Below, piece after piece: positions 17,963 through 26,381 of a stretch of 64,000 bases of DNA. Source of the DNA: Chitinophagales bacterium 33-2 (GTDB taxonomy: Bacteria; Bacteroidota; Bacteroidia; Chitinophagales; Chitinophagaceae). A program made the translations under genes and the position numbers. The stretch is from the NCBI GenBank assembly GCA_002050435.1, contig MWYV01000028.1:1-64000 (forward strand). Direction: 5' to 3'. Below the pieces are notes generated by a model, which was given only the letters and a program-made list of their open reading frames with translations, was not told the DNA's origin and did no database searches. Position 1 is the first letter of the stretch; every line of letters begins with the position of its first letter.

Positions 17963-20137
17963 TTAAAATGATTTTTTGGGATCATTCACCGCAGATCCCA
18001 CCTTACTCTTATTCACGTTTTCATTTCCCAGGTTTTGCAATATCCAGTTGGTTACTTTGGACCACAAATGATAACTGGTATTATCCGCCATTCCAGAAAT
18101 ACCATGATTCTTGTTTGGATAATACATGGTTTCAAAATCTACATTGGCTTTTACCAGGGCGGTTACCATTTGTACACTGTTCTGAAAATGCACATTGTCA
18201 TCCGCAGAACCATGCACCAGCAAATATTTTCCCCTGATGTCCTTTACAAAATTTATGGGCGCCGTTTCATCATATCCTTTGGGGTTTTCCTGTGGTGTTC
18301 GCATGAACCGTTCAGTATAAATATTATCATAATACCTCCAGGAAGTCACCGGTGCCACCGCAACGCCGGCAGTAAATACATCAGCCCCTTTTGTAACTGC
18401 GAGGGAACTCATAAATCCACCAAAACTGTGTCCCCAGTGACCAATATTATTTCCATCAACAAATGACATTTTGCGCAACCATTTTGCCGCATCGATCTGG
18501 TCTTCAATTTCTAACTGTCCTAAACGCAAATAAGTTTTTTTCTTGAACTCTTCTCCGCGGTAACCCGTACCTGTATTGTCAACCGACACAAGGATAAAAC
18601 CTTTTTGCGCCATCATCTGGTGCCAGAAATTTACAGCACCAAACCTGTTGGCCACCTGCTGCGATCCCGGACCGCCATAGTTCACAAAAAGAACCGGGTA
18701 TTTTTTATGTGCATTAAAATTGGGAGGCTTCAGCATCCATCCATTCAATGTATCACCCTTTGTGTTGGGAACACGGATGAACTCAGGTTTTGATAATGCA
18801 TAATCAGCAATTACCGTTTTCAAAGCACTGTTGTCATTCACTATTTTGTTCTGAATGGCTGTCACAACATTTTTGTTCTTCCGGATATCATACAGTGTTA
18901 CCGTTTGCGGTGTGTGGATGTTGGAGTAATAGTCGTAGAATTTTGTGTGGTCCGCATTCATTTCAATCCGGTGAAACCCGCTGCCACTGGTCAGTTGCCT
19001 CGTGTTTTTTCCGTCGAAATCGGTCACAAATAAATTTCGGTCCATAGGAGTGGGGTAAGCAAGTGTGTAATACACCAGCCTGTTTTTTTCATCCACTCCA
19101 TTTACGGAAGCAATGTCATTCTGATGTTTGGTCAGCTCAGTCTTTCTTTTCCCTTCAATGCTGTATAAATACAACCTGTACCAGCCGTTCATTTCAGAAC
19201 CAAAAACAAAATGTTTTCCATCATTCAAAAACCACCAGTCGTCATTGATGTCCACATAATATTTGTTCTGTTCTTCATACATGGTTGTGGCTGCGCCGGT
19301 TTTTGCATCTGTGAGCAAAAGTTTCAGATGATTCTGCAGGCGGTTCATCCAGAATACAACAAGTTTATTGTCATCTTGTGTCCACTTGATACGGGGAATA
19401 TAAATATCACCTTGTTCAAAATTTGCTTTAGCAGTATTGCCCGTTTTCAGATCATAAATATGAATGGTAACCGTTGAATTGCTGTCACCGGCTTTGGGAT
19501 ACTTATAGCGGTAATCTTTATTGTAACTGTCATCATAAATCGTCATGTTGTATTCCTTCACACGGGTTTCATCGAATTTATAATAGGCCAGGTAGTTGCC
19601 TTTGGGACTCCATTGGTATGCTTTTGTAAAACTGAATTCTTCTTCATAAACCCAGTCGGCATTGCCATTGATAATGAAATTCCATTTCCCATCAGTTGTT
19701 ATGGCTTTGCTGATGCCTGAGGCTACATCATATAAATAAAGATTGTTGTCAAAAACATAAGCAATGGTATTTCCATCGGGTGAAAAACCTGGATGTAAAA
19801 TTTTTCCTTTGTTTAGCGGAACCAGTTTTTTTGTGGCCACATCATAAATATGTGCGGTTGACCTGGAAGAATGGCGGTAGATCGGTTCGCGACCTGTGAA
19901 AAAAATAATTCTTTTTTTATCGGCACTCACCATATAATCAGCACTCTTCATCACTTTGCCTGTTTCATCTTTGATATCCTGCGGATTAAATAAACCACTG
20001 TTGTCTTCTTCGGCAAAACCGGGTACAAAAGCGTTACGGAATGTGCCTTTTTTATACAGGTCATCAAGTGTGATCTCTTTTTGCTGGGCCTTAACAATAA
20101 AGGGCAGGTAAAAAAACAACAGGAACAGGATCCTCAT
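17963..20137 (-). CDS. S9 prolyl oligopeptidase, dipeptidyl-peptidase IV type
   Basis: A 724-residue secreted serine exopeptidase with signal peptide MRILFLLFFYLPFIVKAQQ. An eight-bladed propeller (DPPIV_N, about 100-440) includes WVYEEEFSFTKAYQWSP, whose paired glutamates bind the substrate N-terminus in DPP4. The C-terminal alpha/beta-hydrolase has the triad Ser571 (GHSFGG), Asp646 (HGSADDNVH) and His678 (KNHGI). The residue before the nucleophile is His rather than the usual Trp of DPP4 (GWSYGG). Expected activity is release of X-Pro dipeptides in the periplasm. It is monocistronic with its own terminator. Confidence 0.93.
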   Translation of the reverse strand: MRILFLLFFYLPFIVKAQQKEITLDDLYKKGTFRNAFVPGFAEEDNSGLFNPQDIKDETGKVMKSADYMVSADKKRIIFFTGREPIYRHSSRSTAHIYDVATKKLVPLNKGKILHPGFSPDGNTIAYVFDNNLYLYDVASGISKAITTDGKWNFIINGNADWVYEEEFSFTKAYQWSPKGNYLAYYKFDETRVKEYNMTIYDDSYNKDYRYKYPKAGDSNSTVTIHIYDLKTGNTAKANFEQGDIYIPRIKWTQDDNKLVVFWMNRLQNHLKLLLTDAKTGAATTMYEEQNKYYVDINDDWWFLNDGKHFVFGSEMNGWYRLYLYSIEGKRKTELTKHQNDIASVNGVDEKNRLVYYTLAYPTPMDRNLFVTDFDGKNTRQLTSGSGFHRIEMNADHTKFYDYYSNIHTPQTVTLYDIRKNKNVVTAIQNKIVNDNSALKTVIADYALSKPEFIRVPNTKGDTLNGWMLKPPNFNAHKKYPVLFVNYGGPGSQQVANRFGAVNFWHQMMAQKGFILVSVDNTGTGYRGEEFKKKTYLRLGQLEIEDQIDAAKWLRKMSFVDGNNIGHWGHSFGGFMSSLAVTKGADVFTAGVAVAPVTSWRYYDNIYTERFMRTPQENPKGYDETAPINFVKDIRGKYLLVHGSADDNVHFQNSVQMVTALVKANVDFETMYYPNKNHGISGMADNTSYHLWSKVTNWILQNLGNENVNKSKVGSAVNDPKKSF

Positions 20138-20249
20138 GGTAAAAAATTTAGTCAGTAAATGTAAAGTATTGCGTCTAAAGATCTTTGCCGTTGGTGGATT
20201 AGCCCTGTTAAATTGCGGAAGATTATTCTAATCAATTCTATATAAAGAA

Positions 20250-20288
20250 CAAAAAAAAGAGGCTGTCTCAAAAGTCTGTGCCAGCCTC
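20250..20288 (-). terminator. Terminator downstream of the toxin-antitoxin genes
   Basis: Perfect seven-base stem GAGGCTG (20259-20265)/CAGCCTC (20282-20288) with eight T residues on the minus strand after it. It lies about 115 nt past the toxin stop codon. An AT-rich stretch also follows the stem on the plus strand, but no plus-strand gene reads into it. Confidence 0.75.
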
Positions 20289-20401
20289 CTTTTATTCGCG
20301 CGTTTTTATAAAAGCCAATTTCTGAAGTTGAATCCTATTCTACAACTGAAGGGGCAGGTTCTTTGGCTTGGGTTTTGCCAACCCGTTATTGTGCGTTCGC
20401 C

Positions 20402-20731
20402 TTAGTAAAAGTTTAAAGACCGAATAATATTCTTGAGTGCTTTGTCGTCAACGTTCTCAAACTCAGACTTATCGTAGATGGTCAGCAGATAAACTTCTTT
20501 ATTGTCTTTTACCACAGGTAATAATTCGTCCGCCACCGCTCTTTCCTTTTCCTTTACTTTTGATGGCAAGTCTGATTTTATATATGTCGTTTCCCAATGG
20601 TGTTCCTGACATTGGCTGTTTGACAAGGTTTCACTCAGTTCAGCCAGGTCCTCTTTTGGCGATGGATATTTTTTGGAAAGTCTCTTAGCTTCTTTTTTGA
20701 ATTTGTCGGAAGGAATAACACTAAAGCCCAT
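20402..20731 (-). CDS. RelE/ParE-superfamily toxin-like protein
   Basis: A 109-residue basic protein. The C-terminal segment VYLLTIYDKSEFENVDD is the signature strand and loop of a RelE-like toxin group. The middle, where relatives usually have a conserved GGxR segment, reads KEKERAVADELLP, so catalytic residues are not certain. It overlaps the upstream antitoxin-like gene by 11 nt, the normal order for antitoxin-toxin pairs. It is predicted to act on mRNA at the ribosome. Degeneration to a non-toxic form is possible. Confidence 0.75.
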   Translation of the reverse strand: MGFSVIPSDKFKKEAKRLSKKYPSPKEDLAELSETLSNSQCQEHHWETTYIKSDLPSKVKEKERAVADELLPVVKDNKEVYLLTIYDKSEFENVDDKALKNIIRSLNFY

Positions 20732-20939
20732 TTATAAAGTGGGTTAGTGTCTGTTTACGTCCTTTCTGCTTTTTAAGAAGTGCAACCTGGTCAAAGGCTT
20801 CACTTAAATCAGAGCGTAGTTTTAGAGCCTGTTCATATTTTTTTAGCTTGTTCAGCACTTTCTCCCACTCCGTGAGGACCAATTGAACCGCTTGTGTATT
20901 ACCATTTATATCATTCACATATTGAAGTGCAATTTTCAT
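20721..20939 (-). CDS. Antitoxin-like protein of the RelE-type pair
   Basis: A 72-residue protein opening with a short strand region (ALQYVNDINGNTQAVQLVLTE) followed by a WEKVLNKLKKYEQAL helix and a C-terminal FINGL. This matches the layout of small Bacteroidota antitoxins: an N-terminal dimerisation part, the motif EWE, and a C-terminal toxin-binding tail. It overlaps the toxin gene by 11 nt and begins only 30 nt after the stop of the oxoamine synthase gene, so the pair may also be read from that gene's promoter. Confidence 0.7.
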   Translation of the reverse strand: MKIALQYVNDINGNTQAVQLVLTEWEKVLNKLKKYEQALKLRSDLSEAFDQVALLKKQKGRKQTLTHFINGL

Positions 20940-20969
20940 GTCTCAAATTTTTGATCAACTGTATTGCTT

Positions 20970-22229
20970 CTACCTTGCATCTGCCATATCCGGAATAAAT
21001 TCCGCCTTGTAAGCGCCTGAATTCAGTTTTTCTTTGGTCTGACTGAATGCTTCCAGTGTAGCTTCAATATCTGCATCGGTATGCGAAGCGGTTGGTATCA
21101 GCCTATAAATAATATGTCCTTTTGGAATTACAGGGTAAACTACAATAGAACAGAAGATTCCATAGTTTTCGCGCAGGTCCATCACCATTGCGGATGCTTC
21201 TTCAACACCGCCTTTCATATACACAGGCGTTACCATAGTATCTGTTTTGCCAATGTCAAAACCACGGTCTTTCAATCCCTGCTGAAGTTTTAAGGCGTTG
21301 TTCCAGAGTTTCTCTCTCATTTCCGGCATGGTGCGCAACATTTCCAGTCTTTTAAGGTTGCCGATCACAATAGGCATCGGCAGACTTTTTGCAAAGATCT
21401 GGCTGCGGATATTATACCTTATATAATCAATAATCGCTTTGTCGCCGCCAAGGAAAGCGCCAATGGAAGCCATTGATTTAGCAAAAGTTGAAAAGTACAG
21501 ATCGATATCATCCTGCACCCCTTGAGCTTCGCCTGCACCGGCACCCGTATCACCCAATGTTCCAAAACCATGGGCATCATCTACCAGCAAACGAAAGGCA
21601 AATTTATTTTTAAGTGCAGCGATCTCTTTTAATTTACCCTGGTCGCCTGCCATTCCAAAAACACCTTCGGTGATAACAAGAATTCCACCCTTGCCCTGTT
21701 TTTCAATCAGGTTAGTGGCACGCTGCATCTGCTTTTCAAAATCTTCGATATCGTTATGTTTGAAAACATACCTGTGGCCGGGATGTAAACGGATGCCATC
21801 TATAATACAGGCATGGCTTTCGGCATCATACACCACTACATCATGCCTGCTGCAAAGGGCATCAATAATGCTCACCATTCCCTGGTAACCAAAATTTAAA
21901 AGGATGGCATCTTCTTTACTTACAAATGCAGCCAGTTCTCTTTCCAGTTGTTCATGATAATTACTGTTTCCGCTCATAATGCGTGCACCCATGGGATAAG
22001 CAAGTCCGAATTCCTGAGCGGCATCTGCATCTGCTTTACGGATATCAGGATGATTGGCCAGGGCCAGGTAATTGTTAAGGCTCCACACCACCACATCTTT
22101 TCCGCGGAACTGCATTCTTGTACCAATTTCTCCCTCTAGCTTTGGGAAGGAAAAATACCCATGAGCTCTTTCTCTGTGTTGTCCTAAGGGACCATAGTTT
22201 TTTAAGAGACGTTCAAAAAGATCTGCCAT
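20970..22229 (-). CDS. Alpha-oxoamine synthase (serine palmitoyltransferase-like PLP enzyme)
   Basis: A 419-residue PLP-dependent acyl-CoA:amino-acid condensing enzyme. The PLP lysine is Lys251 in TFAKSMASIGAF. The stacking histidine is His139 in AESHACIIDG, and the phosphate/PLP aspartate motif DDAHGFG covers 217-223. An additional N-terminal segment, YGPLGQHRERAHGYFSFPK, precedes the common fold. The family includes serine palmitoyltransferase (sphingolipids), 2-amino-3-ketobutyrate CoA ligase and cysteate acyltransferase (sulfonolipids). It does not open like the KBL type. A lipid-forming role is favoured since Bacteroidota make sphingolipids and sulfonolipids, but specificity cannot be read here. 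Confidence 0.85.
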   Translation of the reverse strand: MADLFERLLKNYGPLGQHRERAHGYFSFPKLEGEIGTRMQFRGKDVVVWSLNNYLALANHPDIRKADADAAQEFGLAYPMGARIMSGNSNYHEQLERELAAFVSKEDAILLNFGYQGMVSIIDALCSRHDVVVYDAESHACIIDGIRLHPGHRYVFKHNDIEDFEKQMQRATNLIEKQGKGGILVITEGVFGMAGDQGKLKEIAALKNKFAFRLLVDDAHGFGTLGDTGAGAGEAQGVQDDIDLYFSTFAKSMASIGAFLGGDKAIIDYIRYNIRSQIFAKSLPMPIVIGNLKRLEMLRTMPEMREKLWNNALKLQQGLKDRGFDIGKTDTMVTPVYMKGGVEEASAMVMDLRENYGIFCSIVVYPVIPKGHIIYRLIPTASHTDADIEATLEAFSQTKEKLNSGAYKAEFIPDMADAR

Positions 22230-22386
22230 GTTTAAATTTATATTTCAAATTGAATATTAGGGTTCCGGCTAGGGTAAGCCGCGCCTGCGGCAGGCGCAAA
22301 AATAAGCAATTCGGTTTTAATTTGGGTTTACACTTGATCTTCAGTTACATTTTCATTAATTCGTAATTGCTTAGTTCCTGACCAAG

Positions 22387-22394
22387 TAAATTTG
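22387..22394 (+). promoter_or_regulatory. Putative -7 box of the PafA-like gene
   Basis: TAAATTTG fits TAnnTTTG exactly, with an ATTG about 20 nt upstream as a weak -33 box. It lies 15 nt before the ATG at 22410 and overlaps an upstream TTG codon, which supports the ATG as start. Confidence 0.42.
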
Positions 22395-22409
22395 CCTAAA
22401 CCTTGGAAA

Positions 22410-24023
22410 ATGAAGCGTTTGCTATTAATGATATTTTGTTTTTGGATGATCAGCGCCTCAGCACAGGAATTGAAACGCCCAAAGCTGGTTGTTGGACTGG
22501 TAATCGACCAGATGCGCTGGGATTATCTTTACCGTTATTTCGACCGGTATGCAGAAGGAGGTTTTAAAAGACTATTAAAAGAAGGATTCAGCTGCGAGAA
22601 TACCCATTTGAATCATTTACCTACATATACGGGTGCGGGCCATGCAACAATTTTTACCGGCAGCGTACCAGCCATTCATGGCATCATAGGCAATTCCTGG
22701 TACGACCGCAAGCTGAAAAGAATCGTTTATTGTACAGAGGACTCTTCCGTAACAAGTGTGGGCACTTCAGCCGCTTCAGGAAAAATGTCACCCAAAAATA
22801 TGTGGGGCACTTCCATAACTGATGAATTAAGGTTGGCAACCAATTTTAAAAGCAAAACGATAGCGATTTCCCTAAAAGACCGCGGATCAATTTTTCCTGG
22901 AGGGCATACTGCAAATGGCGCTTACTGGTTTGATAACGCATCTGCAGGCTGGATCACCAGTAGTTTTTATATGCCGCAACTGCCTGCCTGGGTACAGGAT
23001 TTCAATAATAAAAAATTGCCTGAGGTTTATTTATCCCAGGACTGGAATACACTGTACGCTATTTCAACCTATACCCAAAGCACGGCCGACAGCAACCGTT
23101 ATGAAACAAGACTCGGAGGTGGCGGTATCACTTTTCCCCACATCACAAAAAACCTGGGTAATAATAAATATGAAGTGTTCAGGTACCTGCCGGCATCCAA
23201 TTCCTATTGTTTTGAATTTGCCAAAGCAGCTTTGAAGGCCGAGCAGCTTGGTAAAAGAGGCACAACTGATTTTCTTTCTTTGAGTCTTTCTCAACCAGAT
23301 TACAGTGGTCATAGCTTTGCGCCCAATTCCATTGAAATGGAAGACACTTACCTGAGGCTTGACAGAGATCTGGCTGCTTTCCTTAAACATCTTGATGCTA
23401 CCATTGGAAAGGACCAGTACCTGTTGTTTCTTTCTTCCGATCATGGCGCAGCACTCAATCCCATTTTTGTTGCTGATCATAAAATACAGGCCGGTGTATT
23501 TGAAGAGTCCAGGGTGCGAACCGAGTTGAATGCACTGCTTGAAAAACAGTTTGGAACCAAAGGAATTATTGAAAAATGGATCAATTACCAGATCTATCTT
23601 GATCATGACCTGATCGCGCGCAACAAGCTCGATAAAAAAACAATTTCAGATCTCATTATAGCCTATCTGATCATGGAGCCGGGTATTTCCAATGCGGTTG
23701 ACCTGGATGCACAGAAGGATGCCAGGGTGCATCAAAAAATCAATACAATGATCGTTAATGGATACAACCCGCGACTCAGTGGTGATGTGCAGTATATTTT
23801 GAGGCCTCAATGGTTTGAGACCTGGCGAACTGGAACCACCCATGGTTCGTGGTATCCTTACGACACCCATATTCCTTTGATCTTTATGGGCTGGAATATA
23901 AAGCCGGGAAAACTGTACCGCGAAGTGCATATGCAGGATATCGCGCCTACAATTGCGGCCCTGCTTAAAATTCAAATGCCCAATGCAAGTATAGGAGAGG
24001 TGATTGGGGAAGTAGTAAGGTAG
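22410..24023 (+). CDS. PafA-like alkaline phosphatase / phosphodiesterase family protein
   Basis: A 537-residue secreted enzyme of the alkaline phosphatase superfamily. The signal peptide MKRLLLMIFCFWMISASAQ is followed by VVGLVIDQMRWDYL (metal ligand Asp), the nucleophile loop TYTGAGHATIFTG with a catalytic threonine, LSQPDYSGHSF (metal ligands Asp and His), LSSDHGAAL and TTHGSWYPYD. The layout is that of PafA of Flavobacteriia, a periplasmic phosphate-monoester hydrolase with a threonine nucleophile. Phosphodiesterase activity in the same fold is the main alternative. The ATG directly before the signal peptide was chosen. Confidence 0.9.
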   Translation: MKRLLLMIFCFWMISASAQELKRPKLVVGLVIDQMRWDYLYRYFDRYAEGGFKRLLKEGFSCENTHLNHLPTYTGAGHATIFTGSVPAIHGIIGNSWYDRKLKRIVYCTEDSSVTSVGTSAASGKMSPKNMWGTSITDELRLATNFKSKTIAISLKDRGSIFPGGHTANGAYWFDNASAGWITSSFYMPQLPAWVQDFNNKKLPEVYLSQDWNTLYAISTYTQSTADSNRYETRLGGGGITFPHITKNLGNNKYEVFRYLPASNSYCFEFAKAALKAEQLGKRGTTDFLSLSLSQPDYSGHSFAPNSIEMEDTYLRLDRDLAAFLKHLDATIGKDQYLLFLSSDHGAALNPIFVADHKIQAGVFEESRVRTELNALLEKQFGTKGIIEKWINYQIYLDHDLIARNKLDKKTISDLIIAYLIMEPGISNAVDLDAQKDARVHQKINTMIVNGYNPRLSGDVQYILRPQWFETWRTGTTHGSWYPYDTHIPLIFMGWNIKPGKLYREVHMQDIAPTIAALLKIQMPNASIGEVIGEVVR

Positions 24024-24110
24024 GTAAGCGGATAGCTGGTATCGGTAAGGAAAGGGTTCAAGTTGCAAGGCAATGAAAGCAAGCCAACTGCCAACTGCAA
24101 CAGTAGACTT

Positions 24111-24719
24111 TTATTTTTTAATAACTGATTTACCTATAAAAAGGAACAAAGCTGAAATTATTAAAAATATGAGCAATAAAACTGCCGAATTTATAAGTGC
24201 TTTTGTCAAACCTAAATTTGTAACATCAACAAAAGGGTATGGATAGAAATTAGAAAAACTTCCCCGGACCAAGATAAAAATTAAGAATATTAAAGGGTAA
24301 ATGGCCCATTTCAAAATTTGCGAATATTTTACTGACCTGGTTGTTTCATACATAAACCAAAATATGGTTACTAAAATCGGCATAATCGAATGAAGTAATT
24401 CGTCCACAACCATTTGTATTCCCTTTGGCTGCCAAATCTGTCTTAAAGCAATTTGATAAACTGAACCAACCATTATAATGTACATTGTTATTGCTGTAAG
24501 TAATCCGGGTTTATTAATTGCTTTTTCTTGATTTTTAATAAAAACAATGCAAGTAAAATAGATTGCAACCAGCGTATTAGTTAAAATCGTAAAAAAACTA
24601 AAAAATCTAATGATAGCTTCAGGAATAGATGTTATGCGGTTTTCAATCAGTAAGACGAATTGGGTTATTACTGCAAACCATCCTACTAGAGCAAACAATA
24701 CAGCTAAGTTTTTTTTCAT
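24111..24719 (-). CDS. Pr6Pr family membrane protein
   Basis: About 202 residues with six predicted membrane helices. Features of the Pr6Pr (FAR-17a/AIG1-like) family are visible: RFFSFFTILTNTLVAIYF near residue 40, then a conserved LLHSIMPILVTIFWFMYE and a terminal YPYPFVDVTNLG. Function is unknown. The ATG at 24719 begins directly with a membrane helix (MKKNLAVLFALVGWF); an open frame continues 126 nt upstream but looks non-coding. The gene is more AT-rich than its neighbours, as is the following YkvA gene. Confidence 0.85.
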   Translation of the reverse strand: MKKNLAVLFALVGWFAVITQFVLLIENRITSIPEAIIRFFSFFTILTNTLVAIYFTCIVFIKNQEKAINKPGLLTAITMYIIMVGSVYQIALRQIWQPKGIQMVVDELLHSIMPILVTIFWFMYETTRSVKYSQILKWAIYPLIFLIFILVRGSFSNFYPYPFVDVTNLGLTKALINSAVLLLIFLIISALFLFIGKSVIKK

Positions 24720-25101
24720 AACGTAATGTTGTTTAAATTTCCTTAAACGGTTTGGATAATGCCAAAGTGCAGGAAATAGAATACTGCCAGCCCGGCTAAC
24801 TGAATCCCAATGTATAAATAAAAGTTGAAAGACACATTCCATCAACCTGCATTTGGAAATACCCTGTTAGCGTTATACCCTTCCTCGGGTGTGTCCCCTG
24901 AAGGTTTGTGTCAACTGTAATAAGAATTGCAGGCTTTGGAGAAAAATACATGCTTTTGCAAGTTTGCTTTTGTGGCAGACTTTGTGGTCTTGCAAAATGT
25001 GTTTGTTTTTGTGAGTTGGCAGTTTCGTTATGGCAGCCAGAGACAGATCGTACAATTCTCAGGTGCTTGTTTTAATTTGCCTCCTGATATTTTTTATGCA
25101 C
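24720..25101. other. Gene-free AT-rich spacer
   Basis: No credible gene. A CCTTCCTCGGG / CCCTGAAGG imperfect inverted pair lies at about 24879-24905 and T/G-rich sequence follows. Nothing further is recognised. Confidence 0.5.
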
Positions 25102-25488
25102 TTAAAAATATTTTCCTACCGCTCTTGCAATTCCGATAAGTGCTAAAATCCATATTGCTATAATTATCAAAGCAAAAATCCAATTAGTTTTGTTTAATTT
25201 TTGCGGGTTGGATTTGATCGTTCCTCTTGCCTCATTTAATACAGTTTCTGGGATTAAATTAATTGAGGCAGTAATTAATAATGGAACGATTATTAAATCA
25301 TCTAGAAGACCCAATACAGGTATAAAATCTGGTATCAAATCAATTGGACTTAACAAATAACCTACAGTAATGCCTATTAGTATTTTTGCTGATAATGGTG
25401 TTCGTGTGTCCTTATAGGCAATTATTAAAACCTGGGCTTCGGATTTTAATTGTCTTGCCTTTTGTTTCAATTTAGCTAATAGCCTCAC
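25102..25488 (-). CDS. YkvA family (DUF1232) membrane protein
   Basis: A 128-residue protein with the DUF1232 core: TPLSAKILIGITVGYLLSPIDLIPDFIPVLGLLDDLIIVPLL (about residues 30-70), whose SPIDLIPDF motif is diagnostic, plus a C-terminal membrane helix. Function is unknown. It starts with GTG. It is AT-rich relative to the window and solitary. Confidence 0.85.
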   Translation of the reverse strand: MRLLAKLKQKARQLKSEAQVLIIAYKDTRTPLSAKILIGITVGYLLSPIDLIPDFIPVLGLLDDLIIVPLLITASINLIPETVLNEARGTIKSNPQKLNKTNWIFALIIIAIWILALIGIARAVGKYF

Positions 25489-25952
25489 GCTAATGATATT
25501 TAAGCATTTTTACAAATCATCTGTTTCTATATGCAGCATACTTGAAGGAGATCGAAGCACCTTTTGTAACAATCTTTGTGTATTGGGCTTTATTCTTCAA
25601 GTTATTGATACTTACGCTAATTCTTCTAGACGGGTTATCATATCAATCATTTTAAAACGATGCTTTTCAACAAAACTTATTTTTGTTTGCTTCTTTATCA
25701 TCTGCATCTCTTTTGAAGGATTCATTTTCTAAGCCTTCAAAAACAAAAATGTATGACTTGTTGTTTGCTTTTCAATTGCAACTTTTGAAATTGCCGATAC
25801 TAAGGGTAAAAAGCGTTGTTCAGTTCCAGTATATTGAAGTGGGTAGCAAAATGATCAAACCACAGCCTTAGTAGAAGCTTTGGGGTAAAAAATTTCCTTC
25901 CATTCCTTTTATCGAAAATCGGAACAACCAAGGCCATTGAATACCCTTCATG
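25489..25952. other. Gene-free AT-rich spacer with one possible micro-ORF
   Basis: No recognisable gene. On the minus strand an ATG at 25725 opens a 37-codon frame to a TAA at 25612, giving a basic helical peptide that includes FVEKHRFKMIDMITRLEELA. It could be a real small protein or a degraded gene end; nothing similar was recognised. The rest looks like decayed sequence. Confidence 0.35.
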
Positions 25953-25977
25953 AAAAAAGGCATCAAATAATAATGCC
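25953..25977 (-). terminator. Terminator of the kinase/response-regulator operon
   Basis: Stem GGCAT/ATGCC (25959-25977) followed on the minus strand by six T residues. It lies three bases past the response regulator stop codon. Confidence 0.75.
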
Positions 25978-25979
25978 AG

Positions 25980-26381
25980 CTAGGGAAGCCAAAGTTTGCT
26001 GACGCATGAAGCAAATTCTACCAGCTTATTAAAAGTGTCTGGTTTACTGATAAAGCAATTGGCGCCAAATTCATAAGCCAGCCTGCGGTCGCGCGGTGAG
26101 GAGGATGTTGTAAAGATCAGTATTGGAATATGACAATATCTTTTATCTGATTTGAGTTCTTTTAATGTTTCTCTTCCATCTTTTCCGGGCATGTTCAGGT
26201 CGAGCAAAATCAGCCCGGGAGGTGCCGTCTCGATGTGTCTAATTAAATGTTCGAGCAGCTGATCACCGTTTTCAAGTAAAATATATTCAAAATCTGGATG
26301 CCCTGTAAGGAAAGCATCTCTTAAAATCTCCCTGTCGTCATTATCATCATCAACAATATAAATGAACTGTTTTTTAATCAT
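25980..26381 (-). CDS. Single-domain response regulator (Rcp1-like)
   Basis: A 133-residue stand-alone receiver domain without an output domain. Acidic pocket Asp11-Asp12-Asp13, phospho-acceptor Asp61 in LLDLNMPGKDG, switch Thr in IFTTSS, and Lys113 in ISKPDT. It overlaps the end of the seven-PAS kinase gene by 8 nt, so the two are translationally coupled and this is the kinase's likely phosphoryl acceptor. With no DNA-binding domain it probably passes the signal on by phosphotransfer or protein contact. It is paralogous to the frameshifted receiver at 17.5 kb. Confidence 0.92.
   Translation of the reverse strand: MIKKQFIYIVDDDNDDREILRDAFLTGHPDFEYILLENGDQLLEHLIRHIETAPPGLILLDLNMPGKDGRETLKELKSDKRYCHIPILIFTTSSSPRDRRLAYEFGANCFISKPDTFNKLVEFASCVSKLWLP

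Noticed and set aside
20255-20290. GAGGCTGTCTCAAAAG resembles the ends of some insertion sequences
   Set aside because: No transposase or second terminal repeat is nearby, and the segment forms a clean terminator stem for the toxin-antitoxin transcript.
20366-20405. Possible integron attC-like site (CCAACCCGTTATTGTGCG) before the toxin gene
   Set aside because: The core does not fit RYYYAAC/GTTRRRY and no paired L sites or cassette array were visible.
25493-25871. Plus-strand open frames in the spacer before the response regulator operon
   Set aside because: They have no start context or protein-like composition, and overlap AT-rich DNA with no similarity recognised.
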